From contig JACRIW010000117.1 of assembly GCA_016215625.1 (NCBI GenBank), forward strand, positions 1-44,777: a DNA stretch of 44,777 bases, written 5' to 3'. Source of the DNA: Candidatus Eiseniibacteriota bacterium (lineage in GTDB: Bacteria > Eisenbacteria > RBG-16-71-46). The notes below the pieces were generated by a model. The model worked only from the letters and a program-made list of their open reading frames with translations, was not told where the DNA came from and ran no database searches. Below, one piece after another: positions 16,786 through 26,363 of the stretch (within the stretch, counting starts at the first letter, position 1; the number at the start of each line of letters is the position of its first letter). Made by a program: the position numbers and the translations under genes.

Positions 16786-18324
16786 TCAGGTCCGCTCGAC
16801 CTTGAATCGCCCGACGAGAGACTGCACCTCGCGCGCCTGCGCGCTCAGGTGGCCCGCCGTGGCCGAAAGCTCCTCGGTCTGCGCGGCGTTCGACTGCGTC
16901 GCCGCGTCCATCCCCGACATGGCGCGGTCCACTTCCTCGACCCTCGTGGCCTGCTCGCGCGAGGAGGCCGCGATCTCGCTCACGACGTCGGTCACGCGCT
17001 TCACCGCACCGATGATGTCGCGCAGCGTCGCGCCCGAACGGTTCACCAGCTCGGTGCCGTCCTCGACCTGCTGTACGGACGTCCCGATGAGCGTCTTGAT
17101 CTCGCGCGCGGCGGAGGCCGAGCGCTGCGCGAGGTTGCGCACCTCGGACGCCACGACGGCGAAGCCGCGGCCCTGCTCGCCCGCACGCGCGGCCTCGACG
17201 GCGGCGTTGAGCGCGAGCAGGTTGGTCTGGAACGCGATCTCGTCGATCGTCGTGATGATGTCGGCGATGCGCGTGGACGACGCGTTGATGACGCCCATGG
17301 CTTCGACCGCCTCGGACACGACCGATCCGCCCTTCTCGGCCACCCGGCGCGCGTCGGCCGCGAGCGCGCTCGCGAGTCCGGCGTTTTCGGCGTTCTGCTG
17401 GGCGGAGTTCGTGATTTCGCGCAGGCTCGACACCGTCTGTTCGAGCCCGGACGCCTGCTGCTGCGCCGAGGCCGAGATCGTGTCCGAAGCGTCGGAAAGC
17501 TCGACGGACGCCTGCGCGACCTCGTCGGCGGCGGTGCGGACCTGGCGGATGACGTCGTGCATCGCCGTCGTGAAGCGGTTGAACGCGGCGGCGAGTTCCC
17601 CCAGTTCGTCCTGCGAGGCGATGTGCATGCGTTGCGTGAGGTCCCCCTCGCCCTGCGCGATCTCCTTCATGATCGAGGTGGCCTGGTCGAGCGGCCCGAC
17701 GACGCTTCGCATGAGCAGGACCGAGAGCATCCACGTGAGCGCCGATCCCGCCACGGCCACGATGACGAGCAGCGCGAGCTGGAGATGCGCGTCCTGCTGC
17801 GCCTTCTCCACGGTGCGCAGGTCCGCCGTGCGGATCAACCGCGCGACCGCCGCCTGGCCCTTCTCCAGTTCGCGGAACTGTTCGAGGAACGGCGCCATCT
17901 CGGCGCGCGCGGTGGCGTGGTCCTGGATCGCCAGCGCGACGATGAGCGAAGACCTCTCGACGTAGGCGTCGATCGCCGGCTTGAGCGCCACGATCTCCCT
18001 GCGCACGGCGGGATCGATCGCGAGCCGCAGGTTCGCGTCCACGCACGCGCGGAACGAGTCGGCGTCGGCCACGGTCTTCTCGACCACCGCGAGCTGCTCT
18101 TCGGGGCTCTCGGCGATGTAGGCGAGCGCCACGTCGGCGTGCATCGCGTTCAGGTAGCGGTCGCCGAGCGTGTGATTGCGCACGGCCACGGACGAGACGA
18201 GCACGTAGTCGAGCGCGCGTTCCTGGCCGTGCAGGGCGCCGAGGCTCACGGCGCTCACGACGAGTGTCGCGAGGACACCGACGAGTGCGAGCGCGAAGAG
18301 GCGATTGCGTATGGAGCACTTCAT
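16786..18324 (-). CDS. Methyl-accepting chemotaxis protein
   Basis: A 512-aa chemoreceptor with a membrane helix near residues 8-30, a ~160-residue four-helix-type sensor domain outside the membrane, and a second helix near 190-212. A HAMP domain (about 212-265) and a long cytoplasmic signalling hairpin follow. The highly conserved tip, [20 protein letters not shown], begins near residue 362, followed by [18 protein letters not shown]. This tip binds CheA and CheW. The C-terminus lacks a CheR-tethering pentapeptide. No other chemotaxis or flagellar gene is in the window. The ATG at 18324 is chosen because the hydrophobic signal anchor starts right after it. There is no strong ribosome-binding site. 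Confidence 0.93.
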   Translation of the reverse strand: MKCSIRNRLFALALVGVLATLVVSAVSLGALHGQERALDYVLVSSVAVRNHTLGDRYLNAMHADVALAYIAESPEEQLAVVEKTVADADSFRACVDANLRLAIDPAVRREIVALKPAIDAYVERSSLIVALAIQDHATARAEMAPFLEQFRELEKGQAAVARLIRTADLRTVEKAQQDAHLQLALLVIVAVAGSALTWMLSVLLMRSVVGPLDQATSIMKEIAQGEGDLTQRMHIASQDELGELAAAFNRFTTAMHDVIRQVRTAADEVAQASVELSDASDTISASAQQQASGLEQTVSSLREITNSAQQNAENAGLASALAADARRVAEKGGSVVSEAVEAMGVINASSTRIADIITTIDEIAFQTNLLALNAAVEAARAGEQGRGFAVVASEVRNLAQRSASAAREIKTLIGTSVQQVEDGTELVNRSGATLRDIIGAVKRVTDVVSEIAASSREQATRVEEVDRAMSGMDAATQSNAAQTEELSATAGHLSAQAREVQSLVGRFKVERT

Positions 18325-18669
18325 GAGAGTCACGTGCCGAACTCCGACGTGCAGCCCGCGGGTGGCGAGCCGCCACCCCGGGCGGGATCGATGTGCATCC
18401 GAAACCGCGTGTGCTGGGTCGAGGGCGCGGCTGCGCGGCTGCGCGGCTTCGCCGCCGCGCGCACTCGGCGCGGACGGCATGGCGCCGGGCCCCAAGCCCA
18501 GTCTCGGCAGGACGGACTCGCGCGTGACCCCTCCGGCGGAGGTTTTCCGCCGCGCTCGTCGCGCCGGCGCCCGCGTTGCGCCCGTCGGGCTGGCCGGGAG
18601 CTCGCCCACTGCCTAGGGTGCCGGGGTCAATCGCTCCATTCCCCGACAGTTCCGGACCCGGAGGCCTTC
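18325..18669. other. Divergent intergenic region between chemoreceptor and peptidase
   Basis: A 345-base gap. It contains a 6-bp hairpin (GGTGGC 18361-18366, GCCACC 18372-18377) and three tandem copies of GCGCGGCT at 18425-18448. A possible -10 element for the peptidase, TAGGGT, lies at 18614-18619. No credible gene was seen. Confidence 0.55.
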
Positions 18670-20727
18670 ATGCCGCAGACGCCGCTCGTTCCCCGTCACG
18701 CACTCACCCTCGCCGCCGGCGCGCTGCTGCTCGCCTCGGCGGCGTTCGCGGCGCCCGCCTCGCTGCCGGCGGCGGCCGACCCGCTCGTGCGCAACATCGA
18801 CGCGTCGGTCTCTCCCGGCGCGGATTTCTTCTCCTACGCCAACGGCGCGTGGATCAAGGCCAACCCGATCCCGGCCAGCGAGCGCGGCTGGGGCATCGCG
18901 AACCTCGTGTACGAGGAGACCTATCGCCAGCGCGTCGAGATCTGCACGGCGGCGGCCTCCTCCGGCGCGGCGAAGGGCACGAGCGCGCAGAAGGTGGGCG
19001 ACTTCTGGGCGACGGGCATGGACTCGGCCGCGGTCGAGGCGGCCGGCGCGAAGCCGATGGCGCCGTGGCTCGCGGACGTCGCCGCGATCCGCGACCGCGC
19101 CGGCCTCACGTCCGCGATCGCGCGCTTCCAGACCGACGGGCTTCGCCCGCTGTACGGCATGTACGTCGGCCAGGACGAGCGCAACAGCGAGAAGTACGTC
19201 GTGCACCTGTTCCAGGGCGGCATCCGCATGCCCGACCGCGACTACTACTTCGACAAGGACTCGAGCACGACGCACGTGCGCGGCGAGTACCGCAAGCACG
19301 TCGCCGCGATGTTCGCCCTGCTCGGCGAGAGCCCGGCCGTGGCGAAGCGCTCGGCCGACGCCGTGTTCCGGATCGAGAGCGCGCTCGCACGCCGCTCGCG
19401 CACGCTCGAGGAGCGCCGCGACCCGTGGGCGAACTACCACAAGATGTCGCTCGCGCAGCTCGCGAAGAAGTACCCCGCGTCGAACTGGAAGGCGCAGTTC
19501 GCCGCGATGGGGCTCGGCGCCGCCGACAGCGTGATCGTCGGCCAGCCGGAGTTCCTCGCCGCCGCCGACTCGCTGCTGCGCGTCGCGCCGCTGGCGGACT
19601 GGAAGACCTACCTGCGCTGGACCGCCGTGCACGGCTTCGCGCCGTACCTCTCTTCGGAGTTCGACCGGGAGAACTTCCGGTTCTACGGCACCGTCATGAA
19701 CGGCACGACCGCCCAGCGTCCGCGCTGGAAGCGCGTCGTGGACGAGACCGAGGACTCGATCGGCGAACTGCTCGGCCAGGAGTGGGTGAAGAAGTACTGC
19801 TCGCCCGCGACCAAGGCGCGCTACGAGAAGCTCACGCAGGACATCATCACGACCTACGCCGAGCGCATGCGCACGCTGCCGTGGATGAGCGAGGTCACGA
19901 AGCAGCGCGCGCTCACCAAGCTCGCGAAGGTGTCGCGCAAGGTCGCCTACCCCGACAAGTGGCGCGACTACTCCACGCTGCAGTTCGAGCGCGACTCGTG
20001 GCTCGCGAACCACGTGCGCGCCGACCGCTGGTGGTTCGCGCACGAGGCGGCCAAGCTCGGCAAGCCGATCGACCGCACCGAGTGGGACATGACGCCGCAG
20101 ACGTACAACGCGTACTACGACCCCTCGAAGGTCGAGATCGTGCTGCCCGCGGCCATGTTCATGATCCCGGGCGTGCCGGACTCGCTCGTGGACGACGCGC
20201 TGCTCTACTCGTACGCCGGCGGCTCGACGATCGGCCACGAGATCACGCACGGCTTCGACGACGAAGGCCGCCAGGGCGACGAGAACGGCAACCTGAACGC
20301 GTGGTGGCTCGAGGCCGACTCGGTCGCGTTCACGCAGCGCGCGCAGAAGCTCGTCGAGCAGTTCAACGGCTACACCGTCGGCGACAAGCGCGTGCGCGGG
20401 CAGGCGACGCTCGGCGAGAACCTCGCGGACCTGGGCGGCGTCGTGCTCGGGCTCGAGGCGTTCAAGAAGACCGAACAGTACCGCCGCAACGTGATCCTCA
20501 ACGGCCAGACGCCGACGCAGCGCTACTTCCTCGGCTACGCGCTGTCGTGGCTGGGACACCGCCGCCCGCAGTCGCTCGCGCAGCAGATCATGACGGACGT
20601 GCACGCCCCGGCGTTCCTGCGCGTGAACGGACCGGTCGTGAACGTCGCCGACTTCTACTCGGCGTTCGGCGTGAAGCCCGGCGACCCGATGTACCGCAAG
20701 CCGGAAGACCGCGTCGCGGTCTGGTAG
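18670..20727 (+). CDS. Secreted M13-family (neprilysin/PepO-like) zinc metallopeptidase
   Basis: A 685-aa endopeptidase with a Sec signal peptide (hydrophobic core about residues 12-24, AFA|AP cut site). Zinc ligands are in HEITH at 523-527 and in the ENLAD motif near residue 584. The substrate-binding NAYY motif lies upstream of the active site, and QRYFLGYALSW is in the C-terminal domain. Family members usually end in CxxW; this one ends VAVW, with the Cys replaced. The start is fixed by a GGAGG site at 18660-18664 and the signal peptide. It probably degrades short peptides in the periplasm or outside the cell, in keeping with the peptide transporter upstream. It is transcribed alone and followed by a strong terminator. 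Confidence 0.93.
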   Translation: MPQTPLVPRHALTLAAGALLLASAAFAAPASLPAAADPLVRNIDASVSPGADFFSYANGAWIKANPIPASERGWGIANLVYEETYRQRVEICTAAASSGAAKGTSAQKVGDFWATGMDSAAVEAAGAKPMAPWLADVAAIRDRAGLTSAIARFQTDGLRPLYGMYVGQDERNSEKYVVHLFQGGIRMPDRDYYFDKDSSTTHVRGEYRKHVAAMFALLGESPAVAKRSADAVFRIESALARRSRTLEERRDPWANYHKMSLAQLAKKYPASNWKAQFAAMGLGAADSVIVGQPEFLAAADSLLRVAPLADWKTYLRWTAVHGFAPYLSSEFDRENFRFYGTVMNGTTAQRPRWKRVVDETEDSIGELLGQEWVKKYCSPATKARYEKLTQDIITTYAERMRTLPWMSEVTKQRALTKLAKVSRKVAYPDKWRDYSTLQFERDSWLANHVRADRWWFAHEAAKLGKPIDRTEWDMTPQTYNAYYDPSKVEIVLPAAMFMIPGVPDSLVDDALLYSYAGGSTIGHEITHGFDDEGRQGDENGNLNAWWLEADSVAFTQRAQKLVEQFNGYTVGDKRVRGQATLGENLADLGGVVLGLEAFKKTEQYRRNVILNGQTPTQRYFLGYALSWLGHRRPQSLAQQIMTDVHAPAFLRVNGPVVNVADFYSAFGVKPGDPMYRKPEDRVAVW

Positions 20728-20746
20728 TCCCCGCCCACCCGAAGGT

Positions 20747-20777
20747 GGCCCCCGTTTCGCGGCACGAGACGGGGGCC
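20747..20777 (+). terminator. Intrinsic terminator of the M13 peptidase gene
   Basis: A 13-bp stem with one G-U pair joins GGCCCCCGTTTCG (20747-20759) to CGAGACGGGGGCC (20765-20777), with a 5-base loop. TTTT follows at 20785-20788. Confidence 0.8.
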
Positions 20778-20873
20778 ATCGCCGTTTTGGGGGGCGGCCC
20801 CGCGGCGGCCGCGTGCTAGGCTTTCGTATCCACTTCCCGAGCCCCCACGCGCGGATCGACCTCCGGAGCACCC

Positions 20874-23800
20874 ATGCGACTCACGACTCGGCTCTCCCGC
20901 TTCCTCTCCGCCCTCGCGCTCGCCGTGCTGTGCACCGCGGACGCCGCGCACGCCGCCGCCAACCACGTCGTCATCTCCGAGTTCGCCACGCGCGGCCCTT
21001 CGGCCGCGACCGACGAGTTCGTCGAGTTGTACAACCCGACCAACGCGCCCGTGAACGTCTCGGGCTGGAAGCTGCAGTACAAGTCGGCGACCGGCACGAC
21101 CTGGAACGACCGCGCGGTGCTGCCCGCGAACACGTTCATCGCGGCGCACGGCTACTTCCTGATCGCGAACCAGAGCTACATCGGCGCGGTCACGCCCGAT
21201 TTCACGTCCGGCGCCTGGAACAGCGGCACGGGCATGGCGGACAACGGCCACGAGCGCATCATCGACGCCGCGGCCGTCGAGGTGGACCTCGTCGGCTGGG
21301 GCACGGCCATCGCGCCCGAAGGCTCGGCCGCGCCCAACCACGGCACGACCGCGAACAACAACTCGGTCGAGCGCAAGGCGCTCGCGACCTCCACGGCCGA
21401 CTCGCTCTTCACCGGCGGCGCACACGCGCTGCTCGGCAACGGCCAGGACACGAACGTCAACAGCGCCGACTACGTCGTGCAGACGCACGGCCGCAACCCG
21501 CAGAACGCGGCCACGCCCATCGAACCCGCGTTCGCCTCGGGCGGCAACGGCACGGGCCGCGTGACGGTGTCGCCGACGGTGGTCTACGGCGACCACGCGC
21601 TCGCCGCGCTCACGTTCTCGTTCGCGCAGGATTCGTCGCAGACGATCGCGAAGCTCTCGATCGCGATCCCGCCCACGTGGACGTGGTCGCACTCGGCGGC
21701 GTCGGTCTCGCTGCAAGGCGCGGCGTTCGCGTCCGCGACCGCCAGCGTGAACGGCGACACGGTCGTCGTCGACGGCGCGGCGCTGTCCACCGCGAACACC
21801 GGCGACGTCGTGATCCAGAACCTCACGACCCCCGTGTCCAAGGGCACGTCGGCGTTCCACGTGCGCACGGCCGTCGCGGCCGGCACCCTCACGCCGATCT
21901 CGTCGCAGCCCAGCACGCGGGTGCTCGAACTCGTGCCGATCTCGGTCGTGCACGTGAACGACGCGAACGGTGTGTGCGCCGCTCCTTACGCCGTCGGCGC
22001 CGAGGCGACCATCACCGGTATCGTGACCGCGAACCTGAGCGCGACGCGCACGGACGTCTACATCCAGGACGAGACCGGCGGCATCAACATCTTCAACTCC
22101 GCGATCTCGCCGGTCACGTTCGACGTGGGTGACAGCGTCACGGTGACGGGCAACATCCTCCAGTTCCGCGGGCTGACCGAAGTGAACGTGGACTTCAACC
22201 TGATCGTGAAGCACGCGACCGGGCGTCCCGTGCCGGCTCCCGCCGTGATCACGTGCGCGGGCGTCAACGCCACGTTCCACATCGACGGCACCGAACCGAA
22301 CGAAGGCCGCCTCATCCGCATCGACGGCTGCTCGTACAACCCCACGACCTCGACGATCACCGACCCGTCCGGCACGACGAACATCTTCGTGCCCGCGAGT
22401 TGGCCGACCCCGCCGTCGGTGTTCGACGTGATCGGCATCCTCAAGCAGTTCAAGCCCGGCACGCCGGCGCCCGGGCCGCCGTACACGGCCGACTACGAGA
22501 TCTCGCCGCGCACGCCGGACGACATCATCGCCCACCCGGGCCCGGTGGTCGTCGGTACGCCCTACGAGGACCACATCCAGTCCACGTCCGTGCAGATCCA
22601 CTGGACGACGGACGTCGCGAGCACGAGTACGGTGCGCTACGGCACGACGACGGCCTACGGCGACAGCGCGACCGACGGCGCCGCGGTGACGAACCACACG
22701 GTCACGCTCACGGGGCTCACCCCCGCGACGGTCTACCACTACAGCGTGGGCTCGACCGACGTGAACGGCACGAACTTCTCGGCCGACCTGCTGTTCAGCA
22801 CGGCCTCGCCGCCGGCGTGCACGGGCGTCGTGAACGTGTACTTCAACAAGAGCGTGAACACCTCGCTCGCCACGGTGCACGCCGCGAACGGCAACGCCGA
22901 CTTCACCTCGCTGCTCGTGAACCGGATCGACCACGCGAAGCGCTCGGTGGACGCGGCCGTCTACAACCTGAGCGGCACGCCGGGCACCGCGCTCGCGAAC
23001 GCGCTCATCGCCGCGAAGAACCGCGGCGTGCAGGTGCGCGTCATCTGCGAGTACGACAACTCGTCCGCGAGCGGCTTCACCGCGCTCACCGGCGCGGGCG
23101 TCCCGCTCATCAACGACCGCTTCGATCCGGTGAACTTCGGGCTCGGCCTCATGCACGACAAGTTCTTCGTGATCGACGGCCGCGGCGGCGCGCCCGAGAG
23201 CGTCTGGGTGTGGACGGGCTCGTGGAACCCGACCGACCCGGGCACGAACAACGACATGCAGAACGTGATCGAGCTGCAGGACCAGGCGCTCGGCAACGTC
23301 TTCACGCTCGAGTTCCAGGAGATGTGGGGCAGCACGACGCAGACCCCGAACGCGAGCGCCTCGCGCATGGGCGCGCGCAAGCTCGACGACACGCCGCACA
23401 AGTTCGTCGTCGGCGGCCGGAACGTCGAGTGCTTCTTCAGCCCGTCGGACGGCACGGACTTCGAGATCCAGACCGCCATCAACTCCGCGCAGCACTCGCT
23501 CGGGTTCATGCTGCTCACGATGACGCGCTCGAACCTCGCGAACGCGCTCATCGCCCAGAAGAACGCGGGCCGCAAGGTGCGCGGCGCGCTCGACTCCAGC
23601 TCGGACACGGGCTCGGAGTACGGCACGCTCGTCACCGGCGGCGTGGACGTGCTGCTCAAGTCGAACGCGTCCGGCCTGCTCCACCACAAGTACCTGATCG
23701 GCGACGCCGAGAACCCCACCTGGAACGGCTTCGTGCTGACCGGCTCGCACAACTGGTCGAGTTCGGCGGAGAACTCGAACAACGAGAACACGCTGATCGT

Positions 23801-24173
23801 CCACGACGCCGACATCGCGAACCAGTACCTGCAGGAGTTCGCGGCGCGCTACTACCAGTTCGGCGGCGGCGACTCGATCCACGTCACCGACGTGACGGAC
23901 GGGCGATCGGGGCGGCTGGCGCTCGCGCAGAACTGGCCGAACCCGTTCCGCGGCGCGACGCAGGTCGCGTTCGTGCTGCCGACCGCGCAGCACGTGAAGC
24001 TGCGTCTGTTCGACGTGCAGGGCCGCGAGGTCCGCACGCTGTTCGACGGTCCGCGCGAGGCCGGGCGGCACCAGATGACGATCGAATCGCGCGGCCTGCC
24101 CGCCGGCATGTACCTGTGCCGCATCGAGGCCGGCGGCGTGACGCAGCAGCGGAAGATGCTCGTGCTGAAGTAG
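20874..24173 (+). CDS. Secreted lamin-tail / phospholipase-D-like protein with C-terminal sorting tail
   Basis: A 1099-aa exported protein. In order: signal peptide (residues 1-27, AHA|AA); lamin-tail domain (about 30-155, ISEFATRG..DEFVELYNP..GWKL); a spacer; an OB-fold-like nucleic-acid-binding segment (about 376-450); a fibronectin type III domain (about 565-645). A double phospholipase-D domain follows, with HDKFFVID near residue 762 and GSWNP, then HHKYLIGD near 937 and GSHNWS. It closes with a FlgD/type-A-like sorting tail (about 1015-1099, QNWPNPFRGATQVAF..VFDVQG-like..GMYLCRIEAGG). The HKD pairs suggest phosphodiesterase activity, most often nuclease in this architecture. The gene has a GGAG ribosome-binding site and its own terminator. 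Confidence 0.88.
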   Translation: MRLTTRLSRFLSALALAVLCTADAAHAAANHVVISEFATRGPSAATDEFVELYNPTNAPVNVSGWKLQYKSATGTTWNDRAVLPANTFIAAHGYFLIANQSYIGAVTPDFTSGAWNSGTGMADNGHERIIDAAAVEVDLVGWGTAIAPEGSAAPNHGTTANNNSVERKALATSTADSLFTGGAHALLGNGQDTNVNSADYVVQTHGRNPQNAATPIEPAFASGGNGTGRVTVSPTVVYGDHALAALTFSFAQDSSQTIAKLSIAIPPTWTWSHSAASVSLQGAAFASATASVNGDTVVVDGAALSTANTGDVVIQNLTTPVSKGTSAFHVRTAVAAGTLTPISSQPSTRVLELVPISVVHVNDANGVCAAPYAVGAEATITGIVTANLSATRTDVYIQDETGGINIFNSAISPVTFDVGDSVTVTGNILQFRGLTEVNVDFNLIVKHATGRPVPAPAVITCAGVNATFHIDGTEPNEGRLIRIDGCSYNPTTSTITDPSGTTNIFVPASWPTPPSVFDVIGILKQFKPGTPAPGPPYTADYEISPRTPDDIIAHPGPVVVGTPYEDHIQSTSVQIHWTTDVASTSTVRYGTTTAYGDSATDGAAVTNHTVTLTGLTPATVYHYSVGSTDVNGTNFSADLLFSTASPPACTGVVNVYFNKSVNTSLATVHAANGNADFTSLLVNRIDHAKRSVDAAVYNLSGTPGTALANALIAAKNRGVQVRVICEYDNSSASGFTALTGAGVPLINDRFDPVNFGLGLMHDKFFVIDGRGGAPESVWVWTGSWNPTDPGTNNDMQNVIELQDQALGNVFTLEFQEMWGSTTQTPNASASRMGARKLDDTPHKFVVGGRNVECFFSPSDGTDFEIQTAINSAQHSLGFMLLTMTRSNLANALIAQKNAGRKVRGALDSSSDTGSEYGTLVTGGVDVLLKSNASGLLHHKYLIGDAENPTWNGFVLTGSHNWSSSAENSNNENTLIVHDADIANQYLQEFAARYYQFGGGDSIHVTDVTDGRSGRLALAQNWPNPFRGATQVAFVLPTAQHVKLRLFDVQGREVRTLFDGPREAGRHQMTIESRGLPAGMYLCRIEAGGVTQQRKMLVLK

Positions 24174-24190
24174 GGCGCGGCGGAAGTTCG

Positions 24191-24229
24191 AACGGCGCCG
24201 TCCCCATTGCGGGAGCGGCGCCGTTTTTT
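24191..24229 (+). terminator. Intrinsic terminator of the lamin-tail/PLD gene
   Basis: A perfect 10-bp stem, AACGGCGCCG at 24191-24200 and CGGCGCCGTT at 24216-24225, is followed directly by TTTTC and TTT. Confidence 0.9.
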
Positions 24230-24301
24230 CTTTATTGCGATCGGGGGGGGGCAAGTAGGATGCCACCATTCCCCCGGCCCACATTCGCCCACGAGGCCGT
24301 C

Positions 24302-25216
24302 ATGCGATCGCCACGCCTTCTGTCTTCCGTCGTTCTCGTCATCTGTTTCTTCGCCGGTGCCGCCGTCGCCGCGCCCGGGGCTCCGTCCGCGCCTTCGCTC
24401 CCGCGTACCGCCGCGGGCACGCCGGAAGCGGCCATCCGCATGTTGGTGGACGCCTACGAGCACCGGTCGGTCGACGAACTCGGCGCTGTGCTCACGAACG
24501 ACTACCGCTATCACTTCCCCGAAGAGGACCTGAGCGGAGCGGGATGGCTCGAAGGGTTCACGCGAGACGTGGAACTCGAAAAGGCGGCCGGGGTCTTTCG
24601 GAGGTTCTCCAAGATCCGCACCTCGGTGGACCGCTTCGAGTCCGGTCCGGATCCCGAACACGCCGACTCCCTCTCGCACTATCGAGTCGTGATCGCGCAC
24701 CGGATGAAGCTCCATGCGGTCATCGTGCACGACGGTAGGGACGAGATCATCGAGAACCTGCCGGGGCAGCACGTGTTCTACCTCGTGCGCGGTAACGCAG
24801 CTCTCTTGGCGCCGGGACAGGTGCGTCATCCAGGTCGTTGGTACATCCGCGCATGGTTCGAGGACGTCGAGATGCCGGCCAAGCAACTCGCCACAGTCGA
24901 AGGCCAGTGTGAATCGGCGGCGGCCGAACTCACATCTCCCACGTCGAGTGCACTCGCCATCCACGCGATCAATCACCCGCTCTGCGCGACGGTGATGGTG
25001 ATGTGTGACCTGCCGAGCGCCGAGGCCGCGACGCTCGAAGTCTTCGATCTTGCCGGACGTCGTGTCGCGCAGCGGATGCTGCAGCCGACGGCCGCCGGAA
25101 CGACGATGCGCGTGGAGGCCGGATCGGGCATGCGTTTCGCCCCCGGCGCCTACTTCGTGCGCCTCTCGCAGGGACGCGCGAAGCCGGTGAACAAGATGGT
25201 GCTCGTCGCGAAGTAG
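24302..25216 (+). CDS. Secreted protein with NTF2-like domain and C-terminal sorting tail
   Basis: A 304-aa protein of unknown function. The signal peptide covers residues 1-23 (AVA|AP). Residues about 38-110 (GTPEAAIRMLVDAYEHRSVDELGAVL) look like the start of an NTF2/SnoaL-like fold. That fold is common in small-molecule-binding and delivery domains, but no catalytic set is evident. The last ~70 residues (ATLEVFDLAGRRVAQRML..GAYFVRLSQG) match the same type of beta-rich sorting tail as the preceding gene. The ATG has GAGG upstream and a -10-like TAGGAT at 24256-24261. The middle of the gene is less GC-rich than its neighbours. Confidence 0.75.
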   Translation: MRSPRLLSSVVLVICFFAGAAVAAPGAPSAPSLPRTAAGTPEAAIRMLVDAYEHRSVDELGAVLTNDYRYHFPEEDLSGAGWLEGFTRDVELEKAAGVFRRFSKIRTSVDRFESGPDPEHADSLSHYRVVIAHRMKLHAVIVHDGRDEIIENLPGQHVFYLVRGNAALLAPGQVRHPGRWYIRAWFEDVEMPAKQLATVEGQCESAAAELTSPTSSALAIHAINHPLCATVMVMCDLPSAEAATLEVFDLAGRRVAQRMLQPTAAGTTMRVEAGSGMRFAPGAYFVRLSQGRAKPVNKMVLVAK

Positions 25217-25231
25217 CGCCCCGGACAGCCG

Positions 25232-26125
25232 CTACCGGGCCAGCCCCGACTTCACCGCCAGCGCGAGCGACGCGAGCAGCGCCAGCACGCACCCGAACGC
25301 GAGCGCCTTGAGCGCAGCGTTCGGGCCGCGGCCCTCGAGCCGCGCGTCGGTCGGCAGCAGCGCGCCGAGCACGAGCCCGGCGATCAGCCCGCCCGCGTGC
25401 GCGACGTTGTCGGTGCCCGGGTGCGCGTAGCCCGCGGCGAAGCCGGGCGCGATCAGGTAGAGCACGGACGCGACGAGCGCGCGCGAACGCGCCACCGCGA
25501 GCCGGTGGCGCAGCCGCCACACGACCACGAGCAGCGCCCCGCCCAGCGCGAACAGCGCGCCCGAGCCGCCGACGCTCAGGCTCTGCCCCGAGGCGAACGC
25601 CTCGCGCGCGAGCATGCTGGCGAACGACGCGAACGCACCGCCGACGACGAACACGATCCAGAACCCCCAGCGCGCGAAGATGCGCTCGACCGCGGGCCCC
25701 AGGACCGCGAGCGTGACGGCGTTGAAGAACAGGTGCGCCGCGCCGGCGTGCAGGAACGTGGACGCCAGCCACCGCCACGCGCCCGAGCGCAGCGGCATCT
25801 GCGTGGCGTTCGCCCCCCACGCGAACATCGCCCCGGAATCCGTGAGCGCGCCGTGCGCCCCGAGCAGCAGGTACATCGCCGCCCAGGAGAACAGCAGCAG
25901 CAGCGAGCCCCAGGGCAGCACGTCGCCCACCGACGCCCACAGGTCGAGCGGTGGCGGCTCGTCCGGATCGGGCGGGATGTAGCCGAGCGCCTCGAGCTCC
26001 GCCGCGAAGGCCTCGGCCGAATCGGGGTCGTGCGCGGGCGGCGGCACGGGCGACCCGAGGGGCGTCGGCGGCGGCGCCGCGCCGCCGTACGGGTCGGGAC
26101 GATCAGGATCGCGGGGCTGCGTCAT
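25232..26125 (-). CDS. Rhomboid-family intramembrane serine protease
   Basis: A 297-aa membrane protease with six or seven helices after a Pro/Asp-rich cytoplasmic N-terminus (about 1-62). The catalytic pair is visible: Ser188 in VGGSGALF and His243 in DNVAHAGGLIAG. HAGAAHLFFN (126-135) carries the conserved His and Asn of the oxyanion site. Rhomboids cut single-pass membrane substrates within or near the bilayer. The gene is last in an operon with a sigma factor and lies 10 bases beyond the stop of a 75-aa protein. This context suggests a role in regulated proteolysis linked to that sigma factor. No substrate is evident in the operon, because the neighbouring proteins have no obvious transmembrane helix. 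Confidence 0.9.
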   Translation of the reverse strand: MTQPRDPDRPDPYGGAAPPPTPLGSPVPPPAHDPDSAEAFAAELEALGYIPPDPDEPPPLDLWASVGDVLPWGSLLLLFSWAAMYLLLGAHGALTDSGAMFAWGANATQMPLRSGAWRWLASTFLHAGAAHLFFNAVTLAVLGPAVERIFARWGFWIVFVVGGAFASFASMLAREAFASGQSLSVGGSGALFALGGALLVVVWRLRHRLAVARSRALVASVLYLIAPGFAAGYAHPGTDNVAHAGGLIAGLVLGALLPTDARLEGRGPNAALKALAFGCVLALLASLALAVKSGLAR

Positions 26126-26135
26126 GCGCGCGAGA

Positions 26136-26363
26136 CTACCGAATCCGCGCGAGCACCGCGTGCACGGAGCTGCTGAGGCCGTCGCCGGCGAGCGCGCGCT
26201 CCCACTCGCGCGCCAGCAATTGCGCCTCGTACGCGCGCACGCGGCCGGCGTCGGAGAGGTCCGCCCACTCCGCGGGCGGCATCGGCAGGCCGTCGCGATC
26301 GCGGCGGCGCCAGGCGCCGAGCGTGGCTTCGACCAGCAGGTCTTCGGGCGAGTTCGCGCTCAT
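26136..26363 (-). CDS. Small protein of unknown function coupled to a sigma factor
   Basis: A 75-aa soluble, charged, mainly alpha-helical protein. It has no Cys zinc motif, no signal peptide and no membrane segment. Recognisable points are SPEDLLVEATLGAWRRRD at the start and PAEWADLSDAGRVRAYEAQL in the middle. Its ATG overlaps the sigma-factor stop in an ATGA, so the two are translationally coupled. The usual neighbour in this position is an anti-sigma factor. This one has none of the known zinc-anti-sigma features, so that role is only a hypothesis. Confidence 0.75.
   Translation of the reverse strand: MSANSPEDLLVEATLGAWRRRDRDGLPMPPAEWADLSDAGRVRAYEAQLLAREWERALAGDGLSSSVHAVLARIR

Noticed and set aside
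18421..18450. GCGCGGCT triple repeat as a CRISPR-like or satellite array
   Set aside because: Only three 8-bp units without spacers. Short GC-rich slippage is the simpler explanation.
14923..18660. A very long open frame on the plus strand antisense to the phosphatase and chemoreceptor genes, running into the M13 peptidase
   Set aside because: Its translation is Arg/His-rich low-complexity typical of a shadow frame in GC-rich DNA. Only the part from 18670 has a signal peptide, ribosome-binding site and family motifs.
20655..24284. A long minus-strand open frame opposite the lamin-tail/PLD gene
   Set aside because: No domain, Arg/Val/Asp-rich composition and no ribosome-binding site. The plus strand carries clear catalytic motifs.
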